This document shows, piece by piece, positions 33,000-44,056 of a stretch of DNA of 64,000 nucleotides. Source of the stretch: Ceratodon purpureus (taxonomy: Eukaryota > Streptophyta > Bryopsida > Pseudoditrichales > Ditrichaceae); the NCBI GenBank assembly GCA_014871385.1, contig CM026429.1:11267409-11331408 (forward strand), read 5' to 3'. Position 1 is the stretch's first letter; each line of letters starts with the position of its first letter. Below the pieces are notes generated by a model that saw only the letters and a list, made by a program, of their open reading frames with translations, did no database searches and was not told where the DNA came from. The position numbers and the translations under genes are program-made.

Positions 33000-33330
33000 G
33001 GGCATGCCCGTGCACTTTACCTGCTGGCACCAACTGTGCCAGCAGGTCGCCAAATGCTGCCAGCAGTGACAGCAGTTGGCATTTGGGGGGTCCAGCCAAT
33101 CGCTTCCCTTCCCCACCCCACCCCACCCCACCCCCCCATTGGACAATATAAGCAGTAATGACACTGTCACCGACCGTGTGCCCACTGCTATCACCCCATT
33201 GGACAGTACCGGATCCTGTTGTCAGCGGATCCTCCTGTCAGCGAATCCTGCTGTCAGCGAGGCGAATTTTGTTGTCAGCGGGCAGGATATCGACCAATGA
33301 GATTTCGAAGAGAAGTGTCAGCGGGCAGGA
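33000..33330. repeat. Short repeats in the right subterminal region
   Basis: A CCAAATGC...GCATTTGG hairpin is at about 33048-33084. CCACCCCACCCC runs lie near 33111-33135. CCCCATTGGACA occurs twice (about 33135 and 33193). A cluster of TGTCAGCG words spaced about 15-20 bp lies between 33217 and 33325. The rest, up to 33,850, is very T-rich low-complexity sequence. Subterminal repeats of this sort may bind the transposase, but nothing proves it. Confidence 0.5.
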
Positions 33331-34051
33331 AGCTCACCTAATCCGGGCTGTCTTACAAGGCCCGTTGGAGACCTGATTTTTCCCCTAATGTATACTTTTG
33401 TGTATTAATCTAGCGGCCATATATTTTAAATTGACTTCATACATGATTGAATTATAAAGATGGTACTCATTTTTTAAGAAGTTGAACATTCCTTGGTTAC
33501 AGCTTGAAGGCATCAGAATATAATGTGGTTTTCTTTAAACCTTTCTCATGTATTTTTCCCTGCCCTTTTTCTCTCTTATATGTATTCATTCATTTTATTA
33601 TTTATTTTTATTTTTTAGTTAATTCCTTTTTATGTTTTATCTTCTTTTTTTTTTTAAATTTTTAATCGTTTTTGTTGTTTTTTATCTTTCGTTATTTTAT
33701 TTATATTTCTTTCTTTTCTTCTTATTTTCCTTCATTTTTTAATTTTTTTCCCCTATATTCCTTTTCATTATTTATTTTTTTTCTATTTCTTTTTTTCATT
33801 TATTTATTTTTTTCTCTTCTCTTTTTTTTCCTTCCTTTTTATTTTTTCCTCTTGGTCTTCATGGCGTGGGATTGATAGGATATATGAAAATATAATAACC
33901 CTTTCTTGGGGTATGAATTGGGTGAAAATTTCTACATTTATCAATTCAGAAGCCATTCTTTTTAGAATATACCCTAAAACGCTTTCCACGGTCATAGGTC
34001 CCTTATATGCCATGTCATGCAAAATCGTCTCAAAATATCAAATAAATAGTC

Positions 34052-34119
34052 AAAAATTTGAAAATTTAGTGCTCACCGCTCACCGCTCACTGCTCACCGC
34101 TCACAAGATAGCATTCCTG
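34052..34119 (-). repeat. Right terminal inverted repeat
   Basis: It reads, reversed, CAGGAAT then GCTATCTTGTGAGCGGTGAG. The variant GAGCAGT heptamer is in a different position from the left end, so the two ends differ in the order of heptamers as well as in three tip bases. The target duplication follows directly. Confidence 0.85.
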
Positions 34120-34129
34120 GCCCGAGGGA
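34120..34129. repeat. Right target-site duplication of the Mutator-like element
   Basis: GCCCGAGGGA, identical to 20655-20664, in direct orientation and adjoining the right terminal repeat. Confidence 0.85.
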
Positions 34130-34190
34130 TAGAAATCAAAATCAAAATGTGTTATAATATGTAGGTTATTAGTCAATAATTGACTAGCGA

Positions 34191-34260
34191 GTCTATCTTG
34201 TGAGTGGTCGGAGTGGTGAGTAGTGAGGAATGAGCGATGAGCGGTAAATTTTTTTTGAAT
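34191..34260 (+). repeat. Degenerate second copy of the element's terminal repeat
   Basis: TCTATCTTGTGAGTGG, followed by degraded GAGTGGTGAGTAGTGAG and GAGCGATGAGCGGTAAATT, matches the left terminal repeat in direct orientation, 70 bp outside the right end. It is more diverged than the intact pair. It probably marks an older related insertion, whose other end I could not find. Confidence 0.55.
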
Positions 34261-35472
34261 TTTTTTTTGAATTTTTTGTTGATTTTGGTTTTTTTCTTAC
34301 GCTGTCTAAGCTTGTGAGGGTACTTTTCTAGAAGATGTGATAAATTTTGTTTTATTAAGGCCCTTATACCACTGGATTGAATTGTAAACGAGATTTTGTT
34401 TAGGTGAGTCTCAATTATGTCAAAATGATTGGTAATTATTTTCGCCTACATATACAAATTAAATGGCAAAACTTTAATCCAACGGCAAGAATTGTTTTTC
34501 CATCAGACAAGTAGTTCTCAAAACATATTATTTATTTATACTTGTGGATTCATATACAAAATAAATCAACTCTGCTATTTTGAACTCAAAAGCACTAAAA
34601 ATCCAAATCACTGCCCACACTATCTCCTTCACCACACTCCATGTCGTGTTCAGCGAGGTAAATGGGGGCCAGGGCCAACCCAGCGCCCCCACTTCCAGCG
34701 ACAATGTGGATTGTGGCGTTGAATGTGCTGAAGTAGTGATCTTTCACAGTGCTCATTGAAATTTGAGGTCACGTCTAGACTAACATATAACTGATTCGAT
34801 CACTCGAAGTGCAATAGAGTGAGATATCTCGCGCCTCAAGAAATTGGAATGCCATTGATTTTGGAGCATGGAATTATGCAAGAAGTTGGAATCGCGAGTT
34901 GCTGAGAGAATTATATTGCACCCAAGCTTAGGGTACGTCATTTGCAGTCGATTTAGTCACGGATTGTATAATGATTCTTAATGAAGTCATTCTGAATGAG
35001 TTGGTACACTCTCTGTCGATTGGTCGAGCGGAGCAATTGGCCATTCACATAGAGGGATATTAATTTCTAGAAATACTTATTTCTTCTCGAAATTCAAATT
35101 TCCTTGTGTCATCTGAATGTTCATTTAGACGCACTTTGAATTGAAATGTACATTCGGGCGATCAAAAAACATGAAATCAAGCGCCTTCCATAGTTATTCT
35201 TAAAAACAAAACAAAAAATCCTTGTAAACTGTAATCAGCTTCTTTTCACGGATCATGGATGGTACTAATGGAGTGTTTGTGCATTCCTAAAATGGATCAT
35301 TTCTCCATTTATGAAGAGAAAAAACCACAAAATAACATTGAATTTTCAAACAAACCTTTCAGCAAGGCAGCATCCTCATTGAGATTACATCAAGCAATCC
35401 TAATCTAGACCCTAACACTGTTCTAAGAAAGCAATTCATCCTTCATCACATACTTGCACAGCTCAATAAGTT
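34261..35472. other. Intergenic stretch without a recognised gene
   Basis: AT-rich single-copy sequence between the Mutator-like element and the UGT stop codon. I see nothing further in it. Confidence 0.45.
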
Positions 35473-38235
35473 TTATGCAATACCATCCAACTTGTTGACA
35501 CCATTGAATGCCGCCGCGGAAGCTTTCGCTCTCAAAAGCTGAACATACTTTTCAAAGTTGGTTCTCGATGACCCTCCCAATGCCACTGCTCTCTCAACGT
35601 TCCGTTTCATATTTTGCATGTTTTCTCGAACAATTCGACCTTCTTCTTCTTGCATGAGTCTTCGAACTTGCTTTTCAATTTCCGATCTTTTTACCCTGCG
35701 GAAAATCCTGTCGTATTCTCCGAGGTCTTGCTCGGGGTCAATGGGCTCTCTCTTCACTTCAATTGCGAGTTTTGCTGTGTCCACCAGGAACCTGCAGTTA
35801 GGACACACATTCAATCTCAGAAGTGCAACATATTGAACCAATCACATCCACCAAGCTTGAGGTTCGTAGCATTACTAGCCTTGGGGGTGATTCAATGGAA
35901 AGAAAAGCTAATCATGAGAAATTTGAGTGTCAAGACAGAAACTATAAACAAGGAATGGTTATGGCTCATCACCGAGCTCCAATTCTCAATGATGGCCCGC
36001 CACTTTTGTGTTTTCAGGTCCAAACAAAACAAATCCTAATCTGTAGAGCTCTAATATTAAGTGATGCAATGGACAAGATCTGGATGAATTAAGTTGTGAT
36101 GGCCACTTACCTGCTGATGAAATTTTGGTCCAACCAGAAGGGCCAAGTGAGCATGGGGACACCCGCACACACGCCTTCCAAGGTTGAATTCCATCCACAA
36201 TGGCTCAGAAAGCCCCCAGTTGAAACATGCTCCAAAATTCTTCGTTGCGGCGCCCAGCTAGAGTAGCACATTCCTCTTCCCTTTATGCGCTCCTCAAATC
36301 CTACAGCAAGTGGTACCAAACAGGATATGCTGATCCAAACAGGACATCGATCCCATGTCGAAAGAATTATTGCTTATATTGGTAGAAAACTTGATACCTA
36401 TTTCATTGTTCAGAGCTCTGAAAGCTAAGATTTTCGAGGACTAGATGTGTATTTGATGCCAAGTCTTTCTATGGTATCTACAATTTCCACATCTGTACGT
36501 TTTGGTGGAAATCGATCATTTGACTGAGATCCTTCCAGAAACAAAGCGTTCCAAAATTCATTACCAGGCTGGAATCACAGATCGATTTTTCCATGGCCAT
36601 GGCTAGGGTAGATTCCGACATGTGTGACTTTGCAGCTCCAGTACGACGAGCTGAACATTAGTCAGGAAACGTAAGTTAAAACTCAACGTACCAGGGGGCA
36701 GATATTGAGTCATTGGTGGAATTGGTGCTGCCAAAGCCGACGCATCGATATGCACCGAATTCGGAGGCCGCAAGATCCACAGAAACGGCTGTCCACTCGC
36801 TTCAAGCCCCGATGCCAGCTCCAACAACTGCGGAGCATGGTGCGTCGAATGGCTTCCGAAGCAGACGTACAGCACCGACGCGGGCTTCTGCGTGTTCAGC
36901 CAAAGAATGCACGGATCCTTCTCCTCAAGAGCAGTGGGAGTGGGAGACTGTGGCAGCAATGGACCAACGTCGAGCAGATATATCGTCTGTTCACGTGCCA
37001 CAGATTGCAACATCAGAAATCCTAGATGAGCATGTGCATGACCACATAAGAATGAGTTGTACACTGTGTATTTTCTTAGACGGAGGGATTTCTGAGGTGA
37101 AGGAATTGCTAAGGGAGGCTGACCTGCACGCCCGGAGTACCCATCACTTTATTTCGAATTGCGTCTATTACATGCTTCTCCAAATCGTAGAAGCTGTTCG
37201 CCACAATCACGTCTGCCTTTCTGTTTCTGTGCTCATGGTACTTGGCCCATTCAAACGACTCGACAGTTTGGTACATGGAGTGGAGGTCCCCTGGTTGGAG
37301 TGGAGGCAGACCGGGAATGTCCGTTATTGGAATGTCTTGGTTCTCTGGGGTCACCGGAGCTCGACCTTCTCGAACCAGACGTTCCGACTGCCAACACAAT
37401 CACAATAGTTTGCAATCACAATCTCCATGAGGCCGATTAATGTACGAATAGCGTTCCGGTAGCCATTGCGGTTGAGGAGCCGTGTTTCAGCCATAGCCAT
37501 TCTCCTTATTTCGCATCAATTATATTTTGACACTTAATTTCAAGAACAGCAAGATTGGGGCCTCGGCATTAAGCTTCTTCTAAGAACGTAGCTCAAATCT
37601 GGATCCTAGTTGTGGAAAATAAAATCCTCCGCCACATGCGCAGTTCTACAATGTGAACTACTTTCCACAACTGGGCTCCAGGTTCGATCTCACTTTGAAA
37701 CTCGAATTGAAAAGTAAAGAGCTAACGACTATGGAAAGAGCACACTCTCAGTACCGAAATCGAAAGGAATCAATTACTATACCTGCAATCCAATGGAAAG
37801 GGTACCCACAGGCGATAGATACAACATATGCTTCTCAACTCCCAGCTCCTCAGCCGCGTCTTGCGCCCAGCACGTCACCATATCGTGCATCACACACACA
37901 GGAAAATCCACGGTCGGAACGCCTCTCAACGCTTGCGCATTCGGGGAGCTCATGTCCCTAACTGCCTCCACCAAAAGCCGACTCGCCTTCGCTTTCCCAG
38001 CGTCAGTCTTCCATTCCTCGAGAAGCTCCACGGACAGATGCTCGAAGCCATCTCGGAGCTCCACAAACCGCAGGAACTCCGCAGCCTGTTCGCGCAGCTT
38101 GACTTCAGCGATGTGCACGTCGATGCTGACGATGGTGACGGTGACGCCTGCCGATGCTAAGCGCTTGGCGAAGATGAGGAACGGCGTGAAGTGACCGGCT
38201 GGGAAGATGGGCATCATCACCACGTGAGGCCCCAT
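35473..38235 (-). CDS. Family-1 UDP-glycosyltransferase
   Basis: Five exons, 38235-37783, 37387-37124, 36986-36692, 36300-36111 and 35791-35473, join in frame to 506 residues, normal for plant UGTs. The N-terminus MGPHVVMMPIFPAGHFTPF has the catalytic His at residue 15. The C-terminal half carries a complete PSPG box: WAPQRRILEHVSTGGFLSHC, then GWNSTLEGVCAG, then PMLTWPFWLDQ, ending in Gln as in glucose-using enzymes. Exon 3 has VLYVCFGSHSTHHAPQLLEL, close to the usual VLYVSFGS. These cytosolic enzymes move a sugar from UDP-sugar to small molecules such as phenolics or hormones; the acceptor cannot be predicted. No stop or frameshift is seen. Several introns are more than plant UGTs usually have. 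The upstream region is tandemly duplicated. Confidence 0.9.
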
Positions 38236-39055
38236 CGATCCACTACTGGTAAATTCTCACGACCCAAGTTGCAACAAACAACGTCACAGCCTATCAGAAA
38301 CAACAAATGAAGAAGCTTTCTAGTTTCCAACTAACTAATTCTGCCTCTCTTCTCTTCTTATTTACCTCGTAGATTCATGCAAGCGAGCCCGATCGACTGC
38401 AAGCTTCTGGCACCCTACAGTCACGAGACTCACACGCATGTTTATACGTTCATTTTGTCTGTAATCGAACTTGGTTTGCAAGCCTGATTCGATCCCGGCA
38501 CGTGGCTAGCATTCTAGCTCCGAATGTGGAAATACCGACAACGACGATCGAGTTCTTAAAAGTTGGTGAGGATAGAGATGAGGACGTCAGTCTGAGCGCC
38601 GTCGTGAGTGCACATGCAGCGACTTGAGGCACAAGTGAGATCTGCAGCTGCTACGTGAGGCCCCATCGATCCACTACTGGTAAATTCTCACGACCCAAGT
38701 TGCAACAAACAACGTCACAGCCTATCAGAAACAACAACTGAAGAAGCTTTCTAGTTTCCAACTGACTAATTTTGCCTCTCTTCTCTTCCTATTTACCTCG
38801 TAGATTCATGCAAGCGATCGACTGGCACCCTTATACAGTCACGAGACTCAAATTGCAAGAGATATCTTACGTTCATTTTGTCTGTAATCGAACTTGGTTT
38901 GCAAGCCTGATTCGATCCCGGCACGTGGCTAGCATTCTAGCTCGGAATGTGGAAATACCGACAACGACGATCGAGTTCTTAAAAGTTGGTGAGGATAGAG
39001 ATGAGGACGTCAGTCTGCGTCGTGAGTACACATGATGAAGCGACTTGATGCACAA
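38222..39055. repeat. Tandem duplication of the UGT upstream region (~430-bp unit)
   Basis: The segment beginning ACGTGAGGCCCCATCGATCC at 38222 recurs at 38652 with the same following sequence (AAGTTGCAACAAACAACGTC, GCCTATCAGAAACAACAA). It continues to GTCGTGAGT near 38,606 in the first unit and 39,030 in the second. The copies differ by small indels and substitutions. Both include the first codons of the UGT, so the distal copy has an orphan start codon that leads nowhere. The gene may thus have two promoter copies in series. Confidence 0.8.
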
Positions 39056-40198
39056 GTGAGTGAGAAATATATCTGCAGACTGCAGCTGCTACGACAAGTA
39101 CTAGTGCTACGGAGGAGACAATTTTTGCAACCGTGCCTACAAAGTCTGGGATCTACAAAGTCTGGGATCTTTTGAGGTGCATGATCATACAATGTAGAGG
39201 TACCAAAAACCGAGCAGCTCCAAAAACTGTGCAGTAATTTCAGATTGAGACCATTATCTTAGAATGGACTTTTTTAAATTTCAGGCATGTACCTATGATC
39301 TCAATTTTAGATGTTTTTTTGAATTCTTTTGTAGACCATATTAAGAACTTTTGAGGGATATTATTTTTTTTAATTGGACATTTATAAAAATAGTACCTAA
39401 GAAAAAAAAAATGGTTTATCAAGCTAGTCAAAAATCTTGTCAAAAAATTTGTTTTCAAATTTCAATTGCTATAATCTTCTAATCTCTACGGTGGATTATG
39501 ATGAAAATTATTGAGATATCTATTACAATAATCTAGTTGAAAATCTTTCGGTTAGAATTAAAAATAATAATAATAATTTCGTCATTTATGCTTTTTACAT
39601 TGGAAATGGCAGTTTTGGAGCGTTTTTTGGTGAAACATAGTCTAAGAACTTTAGGGTTAAAGAACATGTGATTGGAATCCCTTGTGCATGCTTCAAGGTT
39701 GAATTAAGTCCACCATTGCAACCTTTTGGGGTTTGATTTTTGAGACACTGTGACTTGTTTTAGTGAAGAGAGGCACAGTCTTTGACATGTGGGAGCGTGG
39801 ATTTAGCACTAGTTTCTCTTGGTGATTGAGGGCAAGGATGGACACATTAGAGGAGGGGGTGATGGCTTCATGCGTGATAAAGATGTGGTACAAGAGACCC
39901 AAGCACCTATGTTTTCTCAGCACTTTTCAGTACAATATGGATATGGACAAAGGGTAGTGGAGAGTTTGGAATTTGATGATCACATGACATAAGTAGAATA
40001 TAGATCTAGAAGGAGATATAGAAACTCAACACCTACACTACACATAAATTCCACTAGCAATTCAAATTAGCAAACACATAGGAGGATGTAGGAGGGTGAA
40101 GGAGGGAAGACATCAGCTGTGAGGAGTTCGTCACCTTTGGTGCACCAAGGCATCTCTCAAGTTGATTTCAATAGTGAAGGAGGTGATGCAAACCTCCT
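39056..40198. other. Intergenic stretch without a recognised gene
   Basis: AT-rich sequence between the UGT upstream repeats and the pogo-like remnant. Part of it may belong to that transposon, but I could not find terminal repeats. Confidence 0.4.
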
Positions 40199-41290
40199 AT
40201 GGGGCTTAGGAGTGCTGTAGCTGCACATACAGGGACTCAATATGGCACTTGCACAACAACAAGGAGGGCTGCAATAAAGAAGAATGGCAATTGGATAAAT
40301 GTCCAATTGACAAGAGCTATAGATGCAATTACAAATGAAAGGATGAAGGTCAGAACAATGGTCGGTACCTATGGAGTTTCTGCAAGTTCAATCATAGATG
40401 ACTTGTATTGCATAAGAATAAGGAGAAGTAGGGGAGTAAAGTTAGTTTTGAGAGAGGATGAAGAGAAAAAATTGGTTGACTATTTATTCAAGATGCAAGA
40501 TTTGAGGCACCATTTAATTCCAAGCCAATTGAAGTTGAAGATGGCCCAAGCTATATAAGCTAAAGAGACACCATGGAGTGATTTGGGAATGCTTAGAAGG
40601 AGTTGGTTGAAAAATTTTAAGCATAGACATCATGAACTAACCTCTAAGGAAAGTCAACCACTAGATGTAGCAAGAGCAAGAGGCTTATGTCCTTCTATAG
40701 TAACTACTCTTTATCAAAATTTGGAAGATCTATAAAATACCTTTAAGTATACATCTCACACATATGGAATTGCTATGAGAGTGGTGTGCAAGCTGGAAGG
40801 AATGGAGGTGCAATTTTTTTGGCTAGAGTTGGATCCAAATCTGTACACACAATAGAACCAGACCAAAAGGAGCACTTATCAGTCTTGTCTTGCATCAGTG
40901 CTGATGGAGGCAAAATACCAAACTTTTATGATTCTAGAGGGAACATACTTCTTGCAAGACTATATCAAAAAATGTGAAGAGGATGCAGTTATGCCAATGC
41001 AGCTCAATGCATAGATGACTAATTGGCTCGATTAGTCATGGATATCACATTTCATTGGAACTTTAAAATAGCAAGCATAGACAAGAAAAACATGCAATTA
41101 CTAATTTTAGATGGCCACAATTCGCATGTGACTCTTGAAGTGGTCACATTAGCCATAAATTCTAACCTAGACATTGTCACATTACGGCGTGCACACACAT
41201 CCTATACCTTGTAGCCATTAAATGTGTCATGTTTTAAGCTCTTTAAATCTAACTTTAGACAAATAATAGATTTATGGACTCTAGATTAGG
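40199..41290 (+). pseudogene. Decayed pogo/Tigger-like DDE transposase
   Basis: Fragments read in order as a plant pogo-like transposase. A psq-type helix-turn-helix comes first (LTRAIDAITNERMKVRTMVG, TYGVSASSIIDDLY). A CENPB-like middle part follows (PWSDLGMLRRSWLKNFKHRH). Next come pieces of the DDE_1 domain: VLSCISADGGKIPNFYDSRG, YIKKC, and LLILDGHNSHVTLEVV, where the Asp is a catalytic residue. The frame is broken by several stops and shifts (at least four between 40,556 and 41,220). The final LPSHTSHALQPLD-type motif is degraded to a short RRAHTSYTL. No terminal repeats or TA duplication were found. Confidence 0.7.
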
Positions 41291-41513
41291 TTAACTTTAG
41301 TTTAATTTCTTAGATTAGGGCTATTACTGCAAGTGTAGGGCAAAGTAGATTAGGAGGTGTTGCCGCAAGTAAGTGCACCCCTTGAATTCTAGATCCAGTA
41401 AAAGAAAGTGTCGAAGTGGAATTGCGTGCTTTTGAATCTGTATAGAGACAAGTGGACTCTACAGATGACTTAAATTTAGTTTTTAAAAGCAGCAAGGAGT
41501 TAAAAAACAAAGT

Positions 41514-42265
41514 GGTCTGCGGATTGTACAGGTGCGGGGCTTACCTCGACAGCCATTGATGTTACAAGTGAGTGTCAAATCGCAACTCCCTGCTCTCAAA
41601 ATTGCACAGACAAGAGTCGGTTAAGGCGACTAAAATTTCAGTTTTTAAAAGGAAAGAAATATATCCAAGCGATCTCTGGGCTATATAGGTGCGGGGCTAA
41701 ACTCGGCGATAACTACTCCTCAAGGTGAGTCTACTCACCGTCTGCATCAGTGTCACCAATCTGATTCGGATGTTCTGCAATGTTTCAGTAAAGCAAAACA
41801 TTTATTTTGGTGAAAAAAATTAAAATTAAAAAAAAACTGTAAAGGGAGTCTACAAAATGCGGAACTCACATAGGATAGGGAAGGACACCGAAGACTGAGA
41901 TTCAGTTCTAAGAAGGAGCAAAAAAAACTTATGAACTTGTCTGTGGGCTGTGTGCTGGCGGACGGCTTACCTTAGCAACGACTACTCCTGATGGACAGAT
42001 CTCTTCACCAACTCCTCTAGATCAATCTCTCTCCTTCTTTACATACCATTTCTCAAATCTTCACATGATAACATCAGCCAGAGCAAAAGTTTATTAAAAA
42101 TAGAAAGACAACAACTAATCAAAACAGTAGGCTATGTAGGTGGAGGGCTTGCCTCACCGACGACGACAACTTTGCCAGGTCAATCCTGAACCAAAACCTG
42201 CATAGACAAGAAATGGCACCGATGATTAGTATACAGCAACTTCCTACATCATTGAATGCCATGGG

Positions 42266-42311
<46 letters not shown>

Positions 42312-42400
42312 GAAGCAAATCTGTGGGTTGTATAGGTCAACTTACCTTGGCAACAACATCTCCAGGTGAATCTCAAAACCTGTACGTACGATGTCGCCCC
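41514..42400 (-). repeat. Five degenerate exon-like tandem repeats
   Basis: Five related units lie at about 41514, 41672, 41940, 42128 and 42320. On the minus strand each reads roughly as a coding-like segment (S-P-x-G-V-V-V-A-K/E), mostly followed by a splice-donor-like GTAAGC or GTAAGT and a conserved CCCCGCACCTATATAGCCCA-type stretch. Units are 40-60% diverged by eye and spaced 160-270 bp. This looks like a decayed gene with repeated exons, or an old tandem repeat; I cannot assign a family. A 45-base A run lies between units four and five (42,266-42,310). Confidence 0.5.
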
Positions 42401-43990
42401 CCTGCATACATAGACACAAGACCAGCAACATCATTCATTGAACTAGAAAAATAAAATTATGACAATTACGTTGCGATTAATGCTGCAGATAATCCATTAG
42501 AAAATAGCAAATGTTTACACACTTTAGAGTTCTCAAGAGAGGTTGAGATAGGTTGTTGGATTTTTGTCTTGCAAAAGTCTGGATTGGAGGACCAGAGATG
42601 ACGTGTTTGGAAGTTAATTGATTCTTGAAAGGGTGATTGGATCTTGTGACATCCAGGGGCCAATTCATCCCATGCCATGCCTAAAATGGTTTTCATTGTG
42701 TATCTAGTTGTTACAACCATGGAGCAATCATATTGCCAACATTACGTTTTAGAATGGACGTTATATTTCACCATGACAATTGTGTTGTAAGTTTCAAAAG
42801 TAAATCCACAAATCTTCATCGAAGTCACCTAAAAATATATATTTTTGTTTCATTGACAGCAAGCCTAATATTATTCATTCTAAATTTGTCGCTTCTCACT
42901 GACCAAAATTGCGGTAAAGGTCACTTTTCCTTGTCCATGGTATCCATTTTGACTCTCAAACTTACCAGCTTCTCCAAAGGCTCAAAATAAGAATTGAAAG
43001 CATCAAGTTTGCTACCAATGTTTTCATACTCAGATTTTTACTTGCATCTTATTTAATTTTATTCTGGAATAATTTATGCATACAATTGTCATTGAAATGA
43101 GCTGTTAACACAGAGTAAAAATAGAATTCCCCAAACATTTATCACAACTTACTCGTCACCTAAGTTACACTAACCCAGTAACCGATTCACAATTTCCTAT
43201 CACTCACTCCCAAAGACCGGAAACAAGCGATTCCATCACCAACGAAGTCAGATCCCAAAATCGCAACTCACAAGAACAAGAGCGACGATGGTGAAGACAT
43301 GTCAAGAGAAAGCTGCACTTGTCCCGAACATCTCACAGAAAAGCATTTAGGTCTTAGAAAATTCGAGTTCAAAAATGGCCGACACACGCACAACCTGCAA
43401 AATGCAGCGACTCATCATCATGTCATCTCACAACGAGCATAGAATTTCTTGTTCACAAGCTAATTCGGAACACCCAGGAGTGAAACCAAGGCCCAAAAAC
43501 AAACACACACGTGACGCCATCTTCCAAAAAACTTGATGACACACAAGACCATCACCGGAACTTCGGCACGGTGCAAAGAATAAGATATTTATGTTCGTGG
43601 GACCCAAGCTCGCGGACGAACTCCGTCCCGTGGATGCAAATCATAGATGAAGGCACAGAACGTGGGGGCAAGGCAGCCGCTCGTTCCACAATCAGCCTCT
43701 TAAAACCCCAATCCCCTTAAACCCTAAACCCTACCTTCGTCAGTCACTGGCACGGCCATCGATCTCGCGCTCCGTCGAACTTGATCTCATGCACATGGAC
43801 GCAGGGTAACGTATTCTCAACCAAGGGATGTCAGTTGGCCAAGTTCCTGATCTTTCCCTGCAACCCATTTTTGATTTCCCCTGTTTTGGGTCCGAATTAG
43901 GGTTTGGGGTTGGGGTTTGGGAGGTTGTGGATTGGGGGATGTTGGTTTTGTTGTGGAATTGAAGGTTGTAGGTGTTGTGTTGTGGAGCAG
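42401..43990. other. Intergenic stretch upstream of the helicase gene
   Basis: Mostly AT-rich single-copy sequence. The last ~300 bp is the presumed helicase promoter and leader, with CCCTAAACCCTA near 43,717 (a telo-box-like word common in promoters of housekeeping genes). A GA/GGT-rich tract (43,998-44,040) lies just before the start codon. Confidence 0.45.
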
Positions 43991-44056
43991 GTGAGGGGTT
44001 AGAGAGAGAGAGAGTGGAGGAGGAGGTGGTGGTGGTGGTGTTTACAGTTGAATTGC

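Larger units (their letters stand above)
20665..34119. mobile_element. 13.5-kb Mutator-like transposon carrying a ParB-methyltransferase gene
   Basis: The ends are 68-bp inverted repeats (20665-20732 and 34052-34119, about 63 of 68 matching), flanked by a perfect 10-bp duplication, GCCCGAGGGA. Inside are two divergent multi-exon genes. A transposase of 1171 residues with Mutator-type catalytic residues and a SWIM finger is on the minus strand. A ParB-like/DNA methyltransferase-like protein of about 1340 residues is on the plus strand. About 700 bp separate the two starts. Open frames without stops, well matched ends and an exact duplication point to a young, possibly active insertion. Mutator elements are known to carry extra genes, but I know of no named plant Mutator family with this cargo. 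Subterminal palindromes and a repeat-filled intron lie within. Confidence 0.88.

Noticed and set aside
33580-33850. Membrane-protein-like frame rich in Phe
   Set aside because: Translation of a T-rich low-complexity tract in the right part of the Mutator-like element.
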